Of a DNA stretch of 64,000 nt, positions 22,166 through 34,337 are shown piece by piece. The position numbers were made by a program, and so were the translations under genes. This DNA is from Phragmites australis (Eukaryota > Streptophyta > Magnoliopsida > Poales > Poaceae), in assembly GCF_958298935.1 (NCBI RefSeq), contig NC_084939.1, forward strand, positions 21,379,501-21,443,500, read 5' to 3'. Below the pieces are notes generated by a model, which saw only the letters and a program-made list of their open reading frames with translations, was not told where the DNA came from and searched no databases. Position 1 is the stretch's first letter. Every line of letters begins with the position of its first letter.

Positions 22166-23207
22166 CCGAAAATCTGCTCTAAAACCTACTTAAAAGTGAG
22201 GAACAATAGAGTCGATGACAAGTACCTGCGGAGGCTTGCGGCTTGGAGTTAGTCAACGACTCCAGAAATTTTCCCACTAATATTATGTTTTAATGTTACA
22301 AGGATCATTACAGGAACACCCAATTCACAACATTGCTAAAGCATGGTGGCCAGTTCGTCACATGTTACGAGCGCAAAATACATGGACTTTTTCGTGATTA
22401 TTTCTATAGGTTGAGAGCATCTATACTAGTTTGACCGTCGAGATGCAAAACATATGAAAAATAATTAAAGAAAGTTTCTTAAAATAATTTTGTAACATAG
22501 GTACAATGTCTACTACCATCCCATAAAATACCACTGAGGGGTGAACTTGCCAAGTTTGAATACTTTGGGGGTAAAATGAGACGAAAAATAGTTTAGAGGG
22601 TTATATAAGATAACCACAATATTGGGGAGTAAAATAAATGTTTCCTTCTTTTAATAATAAAGGGCATATTTTGATGAAAATCTAGGTGACAAACGAAGAT
22701 GGTTCCGTCTAGGCATCAGGTACCTGTTTAAATTCTCACTAAAATTAGGTGTTTTTATAGCCTTCCGATAGTCAGCAGATTGCTTCGACATTCATGCAAG
22801 GTGAACAAGCTCTTTCATCTTTTCACTCTAGTCAAACAGAGCTACCGCTACCTTCCTCGCCACTTGTTGGCTGCCGTGGCTGCCGGGTCCCATGGCGACC
22901 GTGGTGCATCCCAATGTTTACTCAACAGGGGCGTATCTCCTTTGATTCTAGAGCATTCAGCTGAAACTTGGTATATGTATATGTATATAGTCATTTTGCT
23001 GCATATGACAAATATCACTTGCTTAAACTTGTTCAGTTTTATCTTAAGAACTTCACAAGCACATATTTGGTGTCTCTTAGTTATTAACTGAGACTCTTTA
23101 TTAAAGATATACATATAGATAAAATGTTTAAAAATATGAAAAATCTTAGGAGCTTTCAGTCATACTTGTTCAAACAGATAAGATTCTCATGTATCATATT
23201 GTTTTCA
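22166..23207. other. Intergenic, no gene seen
   Basis: No family match. The frame at 22780-23091 includes a stretch resembling a short GC-rich exon (22850-22960) but lacks start context, splice sites and homology that I can identify. Confidence 0.3.
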
Positions 23208-23440
23208 TGCCTGCACTTCTCAAGTTGGCATTAGTTCTTCCCATGACAGCTGCTAATGTTGACATGATATTTTCAATAATGAATTATGTAAATAATAAGA
23301 TAAGAAATAGAATTGGGAGCTAATTGTTGAATGACTGGTTGGTTGTATTCATTAGGTGGAAGTTCTTCACACAAGTCAAGGATGAGGCTGTGATATCATG
23401 CTTCCAATCCACGAAGGAGTGTAGTCAAATCCTACTAGTT
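23208..23440 (+). pseudogene. hAT transposase dimerisation-domain relic
   Basis: Read in one frame from about 23223, the sequence gives LALVLPMTAANVDMIFS, then VNNKIRNRIGS, a stop at 23322, and LLNDWLVVFI. This is the pattern of the C-terminal dimerisation domain of another hAT group (P-x-A/T-x-A-x-V-x-R-x-F-S, then L-R-N-R-I-G, then LND-LV). No other part of the transposase is nearby. It belongs to a family different from the element at 4592-8749. Confidence 0.6.
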
Positions 23441-26400
23441 ATTATGTAATTTCTCTTAACTATTTGAGTTTATCTCTACTATGATAAATTTATATTATAT
23501 TATGGGCTTTTATATTATGAATCATTTATTTTCCATTGAGTACATTATGCATTGTCGAAGTTGGAATGCTCAGCCGAGAAATCCTGAGTTCGCCACTGTT
23601 ACTCAACTGTGCATCTTCGCAGCCTCTTGCACAAGTGCATTCCTCTACAGTGAATATTTGTCTTTAGGAGCGAGCGAAATGATCTTTGAGGAAACAGGTA
23701 ACTATCACATTCATGATCCATCTAACCAAATGACAACGTTGCCATCACCAAATCTTGGCGTCGCCTCTTGTCTTACTAAAGCCAAATCTTGACAACGATC
23801 TTTTTCTCAAAGCATCGTGTTGGTGTGTACTTGTCTTCAATCCACTAGAGAAGGTAAATATGGTTGGTAGGCCAAACACATCATCATCATCTATTCTTTC
23901 GCCCATTTTATTGGAAAGGGGTTCCACTTTTCACCCCCTGAAAAGATGGATCAACAATACCTAAAGTCATATGTACTCAGTTTGAGTTATATTTACCGAC
24001 AGTTTTGTCTATTCCAGACTGAGCCACGTTTCAATTAGTCTCAATTTGAAACAGAATATACTCGCAAAAGAACTTCCAATAGAATAACTCATCACTTGGC
24101 ACTCTAGATTGTTGATATGTAATTTCGTAGCGTTGCTGCCGACGCATACAACTTCAACACCACAATGGATTTGTTCCTATACCACTTGTTAGACTCTGGT
24201 ACCCTGATTATGCGCAGCAATTCCCCGATCCGGATATGATATTGTGATTACGGCACGAGTGTACACCGTATCAAGAACAAAGTAAATGTAAATGGACGAG
24301 ACTTTGTGTTGGCTTAACTTGATTTTATTGTTCCTATGGCCTCCACCCCATAGTCTCATCCAGACCTTCCCACGTGCAAGTAAAAGAAGAAAAAAAGAGA
24401 AAGCAAGGGGAATACTTATGATGGAAAAAGAAAAAAAAATAACTGAAAGGGCTTAGCTAGGGTGAACAAAATATCACACCTTAGTCGAAGAAAAATTTTC
24501 AGATTCAACAGAAATCGTTCCATTGAACCAAAAATTCTGAAAAATATATACTTCTACGCACACTACTAGAAGAAGCATAACTTTGCCATGGCGAAACACT
24601 ATACAATTTCTTGAGACATGCCATGAAAAAGTAGCAAGAATATCGATTGGTTTAGCTTAAAAGGGTACCTGAAAGAAATGTCCGGTGGGGCCGTTAATTT
24701 AGATCTGGATCTAACTCTAAAGTGACAACTCTCTAATTTACTTGGACATTTTGTAGCTTCTCTCCAAGTTCAAAATTAAACTGTGTATCCCAAGCAAGAA
24801 GTGTACTCTTTGGATGTACACATGGACCATAGACTCCTCGCCCTCAGTACTGATAAGGACATCTCTAATATACACGATAACAATAGTGTAACATTGCATG
24901 CGTTGCCAATCGGTGATCCATCGTGTTAGATGGGTTTATTGTGTGTTTTCCAAGATCTAATCACATGCACGATATCTTACATTGTGAACCCGGAAGGCAT
25001 ACATAACTACGATAACCAATTGCATCCCTGAAAAAAGAAGAGTTAAAATCGGTATAACAGGATCGGGTCTACTCCCTGCATTTGCATGAGATACCATAGA
25101 GAGTGTGAACTACAGTGCCAGCACAAATAACGGCACGTTACGTTGTAACCTCAGTTCCCGGATCACTTGGTTTTCATGTGGTGCTTGGCCCGTGTTGGAG
25201 AAAACGAGAGGCACCACTATGTTGAGTCGGTACATGGGTCCGAACAATCCGTCGTACGCGTAGCGTTTTCCTTTTTCCTGCATCGGTGCAGTGTGTTACA
25301 AAGAGAACAGGTGAGTTTATGCTAATTATCGACTTATCTTAAGTGCCTGCTTACAGGCGCTGCAAACCTAACGGGATGGGCCTGACTAAATTTCAATCGG
25401 CTGAAAACCATCCAGTTACAGTCGACGGCCGTGAGGCGTTGGATAGGCTGCTGTCGTTCTTCCTCACGTGTGCTCGTCCCCGTCCTACTCAACTCATCCT
25501 GTTTCCAATCCACCGCCATGGTGCTAACCACTCAGATCTATCTTTTCTCATCCCCGTTTGCGACATCACCTACTGGCCCATCTTATGCTACTCGTGTCTG
25601 GCGGTGCACCTGCACCATTCGTTGCTACCGCTAGGCCAACCGCCTCCCGAGGTCATCTCTTCAAAGTCTTCCTAAACAACTCTTAATAGTCATTTTTAGG
25701 GATTTTAACCTCAAAATCCAGCTCCAATAGACTTCCAATCCCATTCCCAATTTTCACACATTCTCAAAATCAGCTCTCATCCTCGCTAGAAATTGGGAGT
25801 GACCCTAGCTCCGTATCCGCCCCAGGCCCACCAACATCCGCTCTCCCAACCATTGACGACAGGAGCTCTCATCGATGGGTGGGAACTCCACCGAGCTGAA
25901 GCTCTCCATCTCCTCCACCCGGCTTGCGCTGGTGGTAGCCATGTTGTGACGACAATGCCGCCACGGTGGCAGACTCGGTCACGGTGGAGCATGTCATGCT
26001 GTTCCTCACGCTGCTTGACAGCCCTGGTGACGCCTTCAAGAACGACGCATCCCTACCCACGTCGACCGCCTTCTTGGTGGCGGCCTTGCTTTTGCGCGCC
26101 TTCTTCTTGTGGCCGGCGACGACGGCTACCTCCCAGTCGTCTTTCAGCCGCTTCTTGAGGTGGGCCATGGGCTGTGTTGAGCTAGTTACAATCCAGTTAT
26201 AAAGATAAATGCTAGCCTATTAAAATATAGAGGGTCTATTGGAGAAAGTAATAATATAGTAAAGAAATATTATTAGAAAGACTCAGACATAGCAAATGAG
26301 TTTTAAAGACTCTTAGATATGCTCTAAGCCGGCATTCCAATCCCCTCCCCTAACTTCGCCGTCAATTCTTCTCCCAGCGAATCACGTCGACTGTAAACCT

Positions 26401-26610
26401 TCCCAATTTTCGATGCCTAGAAAATGTGAACAGGATGACACGTCATGGTCAGAAATTTGTAGCGCAATTGCACGTGCGACCGCGCGTGTGTTGACGGTCA
26501 TGTATTTTATGTTTGGCTGTTGTTCTTGTGGACTGTCGTGTTTTCTTGCGTTATTAATTTCTAATTTCTTCGTTCGAGGCCGGCCGGAAGCGTTAAGGGT
26601 CGATTTTTAG
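23441..26610. other. Long stretch with no supported gene
   Basis: Mostly AT-rich and featureless. Two GC-rich islands (25340-25660 and 25790-26190) hold frames on both strands; the plus strand around 25875 gives MGGNSTELKLSISSTRLALV before a stop, and the minus strand gives a Lys-rich frame from 26168. Neither matches a family I know. They may be exon fragments of a lost gene, and I give no function. Confidence 0.3.
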
Positions 26611-26995
26611 AAATATTGTAGGATCTAAAGCATCTTTCTACATCCCAAAGTTAACAGATGAGGTAAGAGGTTTCTTACTTTTAAATTAGGTGTATTTTTC
26701 TTTTACAACTATTCTAACAATCTTCTCATTTACACATTGGTATTTCTCAGTTCTTCACTGTCCGTTCATCGTATATTGATGCATGCCCCACCGACATAAA
26801 CAATCCATTAAACCTTCACAACACTCATGTCTATTAGGCTAAAGATTGTATTTCACACCTTATAAATCAGACTTTGATACTAATTATAGGATAAAAATGC
26901 TTTTCTACACCTTAAAAGCTAGCCGATGAGATAAGAGGCTTCCCACTTTTAAGTTGAACGTATTACTCTTTTTTAACCAATATAAAACTACTATT
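26611..26995. repeat. Diverged direct repeat pair
   Basis: About 110 bp at 26616-26730 (GGATCTAAAGCATCTTTCTAC, then GATGAGGTAAGAGG) recur at 26880-26995 (GGATAAAAATGCTTTTCTAC, then GATGAGATAAGAGG) at roughly 70% identity. The pair could be the LTRs of a very short relic or a local duplication. Confidence 0.5.
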
Positions 26996-27235
26996 CCAAA
27001 AAATATATACAGACAAACAAACATGCCTGACATAATCATTTGAAGTCGTTGGCTAATTCGCATTTGATTACCGACATGCAGCACAATTCAGTGAGGAGAA
27101 AACGGAAAGATGCAGTCCCAATGTATATATAATGTATCAATCCAGAAGGTCCTAAGTATAAAGTTCCATATCTGAATGCACGTACACGTGTACAAGCATA
27201 CCTCCGTACGTATTTCCATGTCGTTCTCTACTTGC

Positions 27236-27320
27236 GAGTTGTGAATGCTCAAGTCATGCAAGGACTATACAGAACATAGAACGCCCATCATTTCGCATGC
27301 TTACCGAGGACTGATTTCAT
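27236..27320. repeat. Dispersed segment, copy B
   Basis: The partner of 14691-14775, sharing TGTGAATGCTCAAGT-ATGCA and ending in CGAGGACT. It ends 13 bp before the left terminus of the CACTA element. Confidence 0.65.
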
Positions 27321-27452
27321 GAGATCTTTGACCACTACTATAAAACCTATTTTTTGAGACACCTAAGTTTAACTTCTACAGATGGTTCTTTCTACGAACC
27401 GTCTGAGAAAATGGCTGCGGCCCTTTATGACTGAGGATCGCATGTGAAAAGT

Positions 27453-27610
27453 AATTTTCACAGACGGTTCCTTATGTGGACCGCCTGTGAAAATATATCC
27501 ATTTTCACAGGCGGTTCACATAAGGAACCGCATATGTAAATGGAGCATTTTCACAGGCGGTTCCTTATGTGGACCGCCTGTGCAAATAGTCTATAAATAC
27601 TCCTTCTTCT
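27453..27610. repeat. Left subterminal repeats and promoter of the CACTA element
   Basis: Three units of TTTCACAGGCGGTTCC type alternate with their complements (GGACCGCCTGTGAAAA), so neighbouring units can pair into hairpins. In En/Spm the subterminal repeats bind the element's TNPA-type protein. A TATA box, GTCTATAAATACTCC, follows at about 27590-27604 and is the likely promoter of the TNP2 gene. Confidence 0.8.
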
Positions 27611-28207
27611 TGGCCAGTTCCATTCAGACAGATTTACTGTTCGAAACAGTAAGCATTTACTGTGGCGGCCGATTTGGAAAATAGGTGGGGAATGTTTTGT
27701 TTTTGATTTCCTTGGAGGAGTCAAATAAGGTATGTATATCTCATCCCTAGTTTGCATTTTTTAAAGTTTAGATTTAGATTTAAGGTTAAATTAGAGTTTC
27801 AATGTGATATAGAGATGCTCATGGTTCTTGTCATTTAGATCATCAAATTAGCTCAAATTTGTTGCAATATTGATTTAATTGTGTAGATTCACATGATTCT
27901 AGTATTATATTTTAAAAATATAGCTAGAATGTGATATTTTTTAGTCTTAGGAGGTTTCATCATGAATGAGAATTTTTTTCTCTAGATCTAGGTCTAGATC
28001 TAGGGAGAGGGAGAGGAGAGGGAGAGAGAGTAATGAATTCACATTATTTTGAGTCATAAATTTATGTTAATGTAGATTCAATTGCGTAGACATATTATAA
28101 TCATAGCAAGCCCATATTTTCCTTTTTTTTAAAAATCTTTTTAATTCTGATTTTCAAATTAATTAATTAATTAATTAATGTATCTAATTTTGTGGTTGAA
28201 GTTAAAG

Positions 28208-31200
28208 ATGGACAGAGCTGGATGTATGATGCGCCAAGACATGGAGAAATATATATCAAAGGACTCTCTGTTTTTATTGAAGCCGCAGAGAAGGACGCTT
28301 TAACTAAGAACACAAAGGAAATATACTGTCCATGTTCTGACTGCAAGAATCAGAAATTGTGGGACAAATCAAGTATAATCAAATCATACTTGATCTTGAG
28401 AGGTTTTGTTGAGGATTACAAATGTTGGTCCAATCATGACGAACAACGTACAAGCAAACCAAACCAGGACATCGCTACTGATCAAGTAGATGGTGATGAT
28501 GAGGGAGCAGTCGAAGGCGACACTGATGTTATGATGGATGATGATGCCGATTTTGATCTGGATGATGATGCTAACTTTGATCTAGAGGAAATGCTGCGCC
28601 ACACAGAACCGCATGTTTTAAGGGACACGAGAGGTTTAGATAATTTCGAGGCGTTAAAAAAGGCATCGAAGGAACTTTTGTATGAGGAATCGAATGGCTG
28701 TGGTAAGGAGTTTACGGTGTTGCATTCGGTGCTTGAACTTCTAAGGTTAAAGGCCAGCAATGGATGGTCCGATAAGAGTTTCTCGGATCTGTTGAGTCTC
28801 TTGGCAAACATGCTTCCAAAGCCTAACTCCTTGCCCACCACCACTTATCTGGCGAAGAAACTTATCTGCCCGTTGTCATTGGATGTGCAAAAAATACACG
28901 CGTGTCCGAACCACTGTATCCTCTACCGTAAAGAGTACGAAGCATTGGATAGATGTTCAGTGTGCAATGCGAGTCGGTACAAGAGGAATGATGATTGTGA
29001 GGACGAAGATGCTTCCGCCAACACGAAGAAGAAGAAGAGTAATGCTGGTCGTGATGAAGAAGACACTTCTTCCAATGCGGAGAAGAAGAGAAGAAGTCAT
29101 GCGATGGTAATGTGGTACCTACCAGTGATACCCCGCTTGCAGCGCCTGTACTCGAACCCTAGGGACTCTGAACTGATGCGTTGGCATTTCAATAAGCGCA
29201 AGAAGGATGGAACTAAGCTTCGACACTCCGCTGATGCTAGGCAATGGAGAAAGTTCGATGCCATGTATCCAAAGTTCGCTGAAGAACCAAGGAATGTAAG
29301 GTTCGCGTTGAGTACCGACGGAATGAATCCTTTCGGTGACATGAGCACCTCACATAGCACTTGGCCAGTGGTCCTGGCCATCTACAACCTTCCTCCATGG
29401 CTATGCATGAAGCGGAAGTACCTTATGCTGTCCATTCTTATCCAAGGACCGAAACAACCAGGCAACGATATAGATGTGTTTCTGGAACTATTGATGGAAG
29501 ATATGGCTAAACTGTGGAACGAGGGGGTCCGGGTGTGGGATGAGTTCCGACGACAGTACTTCACGCTGAAAGCAATGATTTTCGTTACCATCAATGATTA
29601 TCCCGCCCTTTTTAACCTATCGGGACAGGTTAAAGGGAAGCAAGGATGTGCAGTGTGCTTAGATGAAACCGCGTCTGTGTACCTTCCGTACTCACAGAAG
29701 GTAGTGTACACGCGACACCGACGGTTCTTACTCAGAATTCACAGATACCGCAATATGAAGAAATATTTTGACAACACGGTTGAGGAAAATACTGGCCCAA
29801 AACCTCGCAGCAGGGCACGAGTGTTTCAAATGGTCAGTAGCATCAAGGTTATTTTTGGGAAGCCACCGAAGGGTAAAAAGAGGAAGAAAAGTGAGACGCC
29901 GACCAGTACGCTGTGGAAGAAGATGCCAATTTTCTTTAAGTATTTGCCCTACTGGAAGGACTTGGACATCTATCATAGCATTGATGTCATGCACGTTGAG
30001 AAGAATATGTGTGATAGCATCCTTGGCCTCTTACTGGACATACCAGGCAAGACAAAGGATGGAATCAAGTCACGTAAGGACTTGGTGCATTTTGAAATTA
30101 GGCGAGAGCTACACCCTGAAGACAGACCAAATGGGAAACATTATCTTCCGCCGGCTAGCTACTCTTTGACACTTGAGGAGAAAAAGACACTGTGCAAGTG
30201 CTTACGTGGGGTGAGAGTCCTGACTGACTACTCATCCAACATTAAGAACCTAGTCTCGATGAAAGATTTGAAGCTAATCGGCATGAAGTCTCACGATTGT
30301 CATGTGATGATGACGCAGATGCTCCCTATTGCAATCAGGGGTATCAAGCCAAGATACATAAAGGTGGTCATCACACGGTTGTGTCACTTCTTCAACGCAA
30401 TTGCTCAGAAGGTGATCGATGCTGAAAAACTGGGTGCTCTACATAGTTCCTTGGTAGAGACTTTGTGCCAACTTGAGATGTGCTTCCCTCCATCCTTTTT
30501 TGATATCATGGTACACCTCTTAGTTCACATCGTGAATGAGATAATTGCACTGGGCCCTGTATTCTTACATCAGATGTATGCGCTTGAGCGGTACATGAGC
30601 ATTCTCAAGGGCTATGTACGAAATCGTGCTCACCCAGATGGTTCCATGATCGAGGGCTACAGTACCGAGGAAGTTGTTGAGTGTTGCATCGATTACATAA
30701 AAGATTCTAATCTGATTGGTGTACCTGTATCTCGACATGAGGGGAGGTTGTCTGGGAGAGGGACCAAAGGAAAGAAAAGATTCATCGATCATGATTACAA
30801 AGCAGTGGAAGAAGCACATTTCACCATCTTACAGCACATCCAGTTAGTGGCGCCGTACGTCGAGCAACACCTAAATGAGCTGTACACAAAAAAATCGAGG
30901 CCGCTCGTATGATTGGATCTTGAAAGAGCATAAGCGTCGCTTCACCACATGGTTCAAGAACCAAAACCTTCCGGACGGTGAATCTGTAGATAAAAAAAGT
31001 GAAAATATTGGCTTGTGGCCCATCAAGTTTAGTTACATCATGGCAAGCGTATGACATTAATGGGCACACATTTTATACCAAAGCAAAAGAGAAGAAGAGC
31101 ACTACCCGAAATAGCGACGTTCGAACAGAAGCATATGACACAACAGGGGAAAAGGTCACCTACTATGGGTTCATAGAAGAAATCTGGGAACTCGACTATG

Positions 31201-31580
31201 GAGTGAATCTGCAGATCCCCGTCTTTCGGTGCAAATGGGTCAAATACCCAAATAGAGTGACGGTGGATAACTACGGTTTCACAATTGTCGACCTCAGTAT
31301 TGTAGGCCACAAAGATGACCCGTGGGTACTCGCTGATCACGTCGCATAAGTTTTCTATATAATCGACCCCGCGAATGAAAAGAAGCACGTAGTTGTTGCC
31401 AGAAAACAAAGAATTATCGGAGTCGAGAATGTGGAGGATGAGGAAGAATATAATCAGTTCGACGACGTGCCGCCTTTTGGAGATCTAGAAAAGATCAAAC
31501 TTGTAGAAGCAACCCTCGATAGATCTGTGATGCCGTACATGCGTCTGGATGGTGTAGGAAAAACAGTTCAAGGTAAATAG
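28208..31580 (+). pseudogene. TNP2-type CACTA transposase, mildly broken
   Basis: This is the catalytic protein of CACTA elements. The long frame runs 28192-30912 (906 codons), with the Transposase-associated domain (WMYDAPRHGEIYIKG, YCPCSDCKN; residues about 11-90), an acidic Asp-rich linker, Transposase_21 (YSNPRDSELMRWH, STDGMNPFGDMS; about 310-520), and DUF4218 (LCHFFNAIAQKVID, LERYMSILKGYVRNRAHPDG; about 720-850). The ATG at 28208 matches the usual start (MDR-SWMY) but lost one base soon after, so the clean frame lacks that start. After 30880 the frame shifts at an A7 run, shifts again near 31010, and continues as DUF4216 (YYGFIEEIWELDY, VFRCKWVKYP), with a TAA at 31347-31349 where Gln is expected, to about 31580. 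Small RNAs or splicing cannot rescue these breaks. Confidence 0.9.
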
Positions 31581-31761
31581 TGCCATGTTATGCGAATTAT
31601 TTTCCAATGTGACAGAACCCTGAAATTTGTATACAATTAGGATAAGCTTTAATTTGTATTAAGGACTTGTATGCATTTAAGATGCTTTAATATGTAATAG
31701 AATATTTAAGATGCTTTAATATGTAATAGAATAGTATTTCCCAAACAAGCAAAAATCATTT
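31581..31761. terminator. 3' region of the TNP2 gene
   Basis: AT-rich tail after the last DUF4216 codons. It holds a tandem duplication of about 30 bp (AAGATGCTTTAATATGTAATAGAATA, about 31678-31733). Polyadenylation is presumed here, before the internal repeat cluster, but no single signal stands out. Confidence 0.35.
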
Positions 31762-31935
31762 CACAGGTTTTCACAGGCGGTTAACGTAAGAAACCGCATG
31801 TGGAAATGGATTTCCACAGGCGGTTCCTTAGGTGAACCGCCTGTGAAAATCCATTTCCACAGGTGGTTCCTTAGGTGAACCGCCTGTGAAAAGAAACCGC
31901 CTGTGGAAATCGTTTCTATTTATATAACCGCGCGC
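31762..31935. promoter_or_regulatory. Internal block of CACTA subterminal repeats with TATA box
   Basis: Between the two element genes, 31765-31910 repeats the motif found at the element's ends: TTTTCACAGGCGGTTAACG, TTTCCACAGGCGGTTCCTTA and the complement GGTGAACCGCCTGTG, five to six units in alternating orientation. TTTCTATTTATATAACCG follows at about 31914-31930, just as a TATA box follows the left-end repeats. I read this as the promoter of the second gene, possibly controlled by the same DNA-binding protein, or as the scar of two elements that fused. Confidence 0.65.
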
Positions 31936-32072
31936 GGCCCTGAAAACCCTAGTGCTTTCACAAACCATCGACCGCGCCGTCAGGCTATCCATCCGTCCGC
32001 CTCCCGCGCTCTCCCTTTCCGCTGCCGCCCCCGACGAGGAGGACCGGTCCGACGCCGAGGAGGAGCCACCGC

Positions 32073-32212
32073 CACCGAGTGTGACCGCGCCAAGGAGGAG
32101 CCGCCGCCACCGAGTTGGACCGCGCCGAGGAGTAGCCGCCACCGCCGAGTTCGATAGCGCCGAGGAGGAGCCGCCGCCGCCGAGTTGGACCGCGCCGAGG
32201 AGGAGCCGCCAC
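32073..32212. repeat. 35-bp tandem repeat in the leader of the second CACTA gene
   Basis: Four head-to-tail 35-bp units (CGCCGAGTTGGACCGCGCCG and 15 more bases) span 32073-32107, 32108-32142, 32143-32177 and 32178-32212, and a partial fifth ends in GGTGAGTA, a good splice donor. As 35 is not a multiple of three, the reading frame rotates with each unit, arguing for a leader rather than a coding exon. Confidence 0.75.
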
Positions 32213-32944
32213 CGCCGGTGAGTAGGTCCATATCCCCCTCCCGGCCAAGCCGTCGTAGTCGGTTCTCCGGGCGGCCGTGTGATGCCCCCCTCTTCTTTGT
32301 GATGCCGGCAATCGTGCCGTGGTGCAGCGCCTGGTTCCTGTAGGGTTTTGACATTGCTCATATGCATAGTGGTTGTATATATATTTATCCTATGTAGTTC
32401 TAATAACTGCAATTTAATTTCTTGAGAACTTGAAAAATTACACAAGGATGAACCTATATATTAATTTTTTCCAACATATTTTAGCTCGATCAGTGAGGCA
32501 CTCCATAATTTGCTTGGTTGGGGACTATATTTAACTTAATTAAAACCAACAGCATCTCGCTTTTACTTTACCCTAAGTAGTTTCTTACTAGTCATAGTGG
32601 TGTGTTCTGCTCATGTCATTAGTTGGACTAGCATAGCGCATTGTTTGCAGACATTTCCAGCCTCTAGCATCCTTACATTTGTATATATATTTGTATATCT
32701 AATCTTTATAAGTTTGTATATTTTAGTTGTAACTACAGTCCTTACATTTGGTTGGAAGCTTTTACAACATGCATTATATTGTTACAACTGCTTAGGGTCT
32801 AATAGGCAATATGATTTTACAATTACTTATCAATTTAGCAATACATAATTATTAAGTTTAAATTCAGTTTACTGGCTCGTCATAAATCCACATATAGTAT
32901 ATAGGAAGAAAGGCAGAACTTAAGCAAGAAAAAAGGGCATGTTG

Positions 32945-33789
32945 CAGGTGAAAAAAAAAATCATTGGTGCCTGTGATGTATGCCTTGACGTTGCTTGCAA
33001 CCTGTTCTTCCAGTTGTCATGTACCTTACAAATGGACCCATGCAAGAAGCAGAAAGTTATCATGACAAAGTAAAAAAATTGACTATACTTGCTCACAGGG
33101 TAAAGACAAATTAAAAATCTTCTTACAAGCTCAATAAACTGTTGGGAAGACATTTCGGCACTATTAGAGTATCCTAAAGGACCTGTCATTATCTTTATTA
33201 TTATGACACCCAAACTGAATACATCATACTTCTTTGAGATCTGGCGTTTGTTAATGTATTCTGGTGGAACATACGCACTGAAGTATCGAACACAATTATA
33301 TGTTTTTACAAATAATTATGAAAATAGCAATATATTAGCAGGTTTTAAGTCCAGATGGTACATATGATTATCTTTGGATCCATTATGGAGGTAATTCAAA
33401 CCTTCGCAAATCCCCTTTATTATTTTGTAGCGAATGGTATTTTCCTTTGACCTCAAAAGGTGTGTGTCGTATTTCGTAGCAGTATCCAACTAACCATATA
33501 ATGTTATGATGCTGGACCCTCATAAGGTTATTAAATTCTTTCTCAAACCCTTCATCGTCAAGTCCTTGTGTCGGATATAGCTTCTTCACAGCAATCTCTT
33601 CTCCGTTATGCAGTACACCCTGTTGAAGTGTCTTTGTTAACAAATATGGTACGACAAGGTTCTTGTAGTTAGTTGTGGTATCACTCGAATAATAAAAATC
33701 CAAGCATTAATCATACCTTGTAAACTTCTCCGTACCCACCACTACCAACTTTCTGCTCCTCACAGAATTTATTTGTAATATCTTTCTAA
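32945..33789 (-). pseudogene. Receptor-like kinase fragment captured inside the CACTA element
   Basis: On the minus strand the exons of a grass receptor-like cytoplasmic/cysteine-rich-type kinase appear in order: the glycine loop (KVGSGGYGEVYK, 33719-33789), then GVLHNGEEIAVKKLYPTQGL and FEKEFNNLMRVQHHNI with the catalytic Lys (33460-33636), then GICEGLNYLHNGSK and HLDLKPANILL with the catalytic loop (about 33315-33410), then VPPEYINKRQISKKYDVFSL and VIIIKIMTGPLGYSNSAEM (33130-33290), then VHDNWKNRLQ (about 33000). Introns lie between exons, so it was copied as DNA. The stretch after the invariant Lys region and the DFG segment are deleted. It runs against the CACTA genes and lies in the intron or gap before the second gene's main exons. 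It is not a working kinase. Confidence 0.85.
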
Positions 33790-34337
33790 GAGCTTGAATG
33801 TAAGATCCGGATCATAACACAAAATTCTACGAGCATGAATATACTACTTGTTCCTTAGGCACATAATACAAAATTCTACTCGATCATCTTAGTAGCTCCT
33901 AACGATCAATGTCCTCCAAATTAGATGTCCATATCAGCCAATACCTAAAACTATTACCCCTACCAAATAGCTCAAGTAATGTGGTACCCATATGAGCAAC
34001 CATATACAACTTCATGCATGTATCAAAGGGGCATGCAGCGAGTCATGCCTGAATTTCTTTTTGCTCTTAAGATTCAAACCTAACATTCCATAGCCCTAAA
34101 TTCCAAGCATTTGCTGTCATACGACAAGCACTCTAGTGATTACAAAAATCCATGGAGCTAGCTTAAGTTATGTTCTAACTTGAGACCAACCTCGTGGAAT
34201 AATCCAATATTGTCATTCTCTGCTCTCTAATTTCTATGCTTTTCTTGTGTTCTACGATGCCACGATTTCATTGATGTACCATTGCATACTTGTTAGTTTT
34301 TTCTAGGCAACAATAATCCAGTTGTCGATTAAGTACC

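Noticed and set aside
25786..26202. Lys/Ala-rich minus-strand gene or plus-strand membrane protein
   Set aside because: Both strands are open in the same GC-rich island, with no conserved motif and no continuation on either side.
31828..32445. 205-aa minus-strand ORF rich in Arg, Gly and Ser
   Set aside because: It reads the 35-bp tandem repeat and end-type repeats backwards; the same block is open in several frames.
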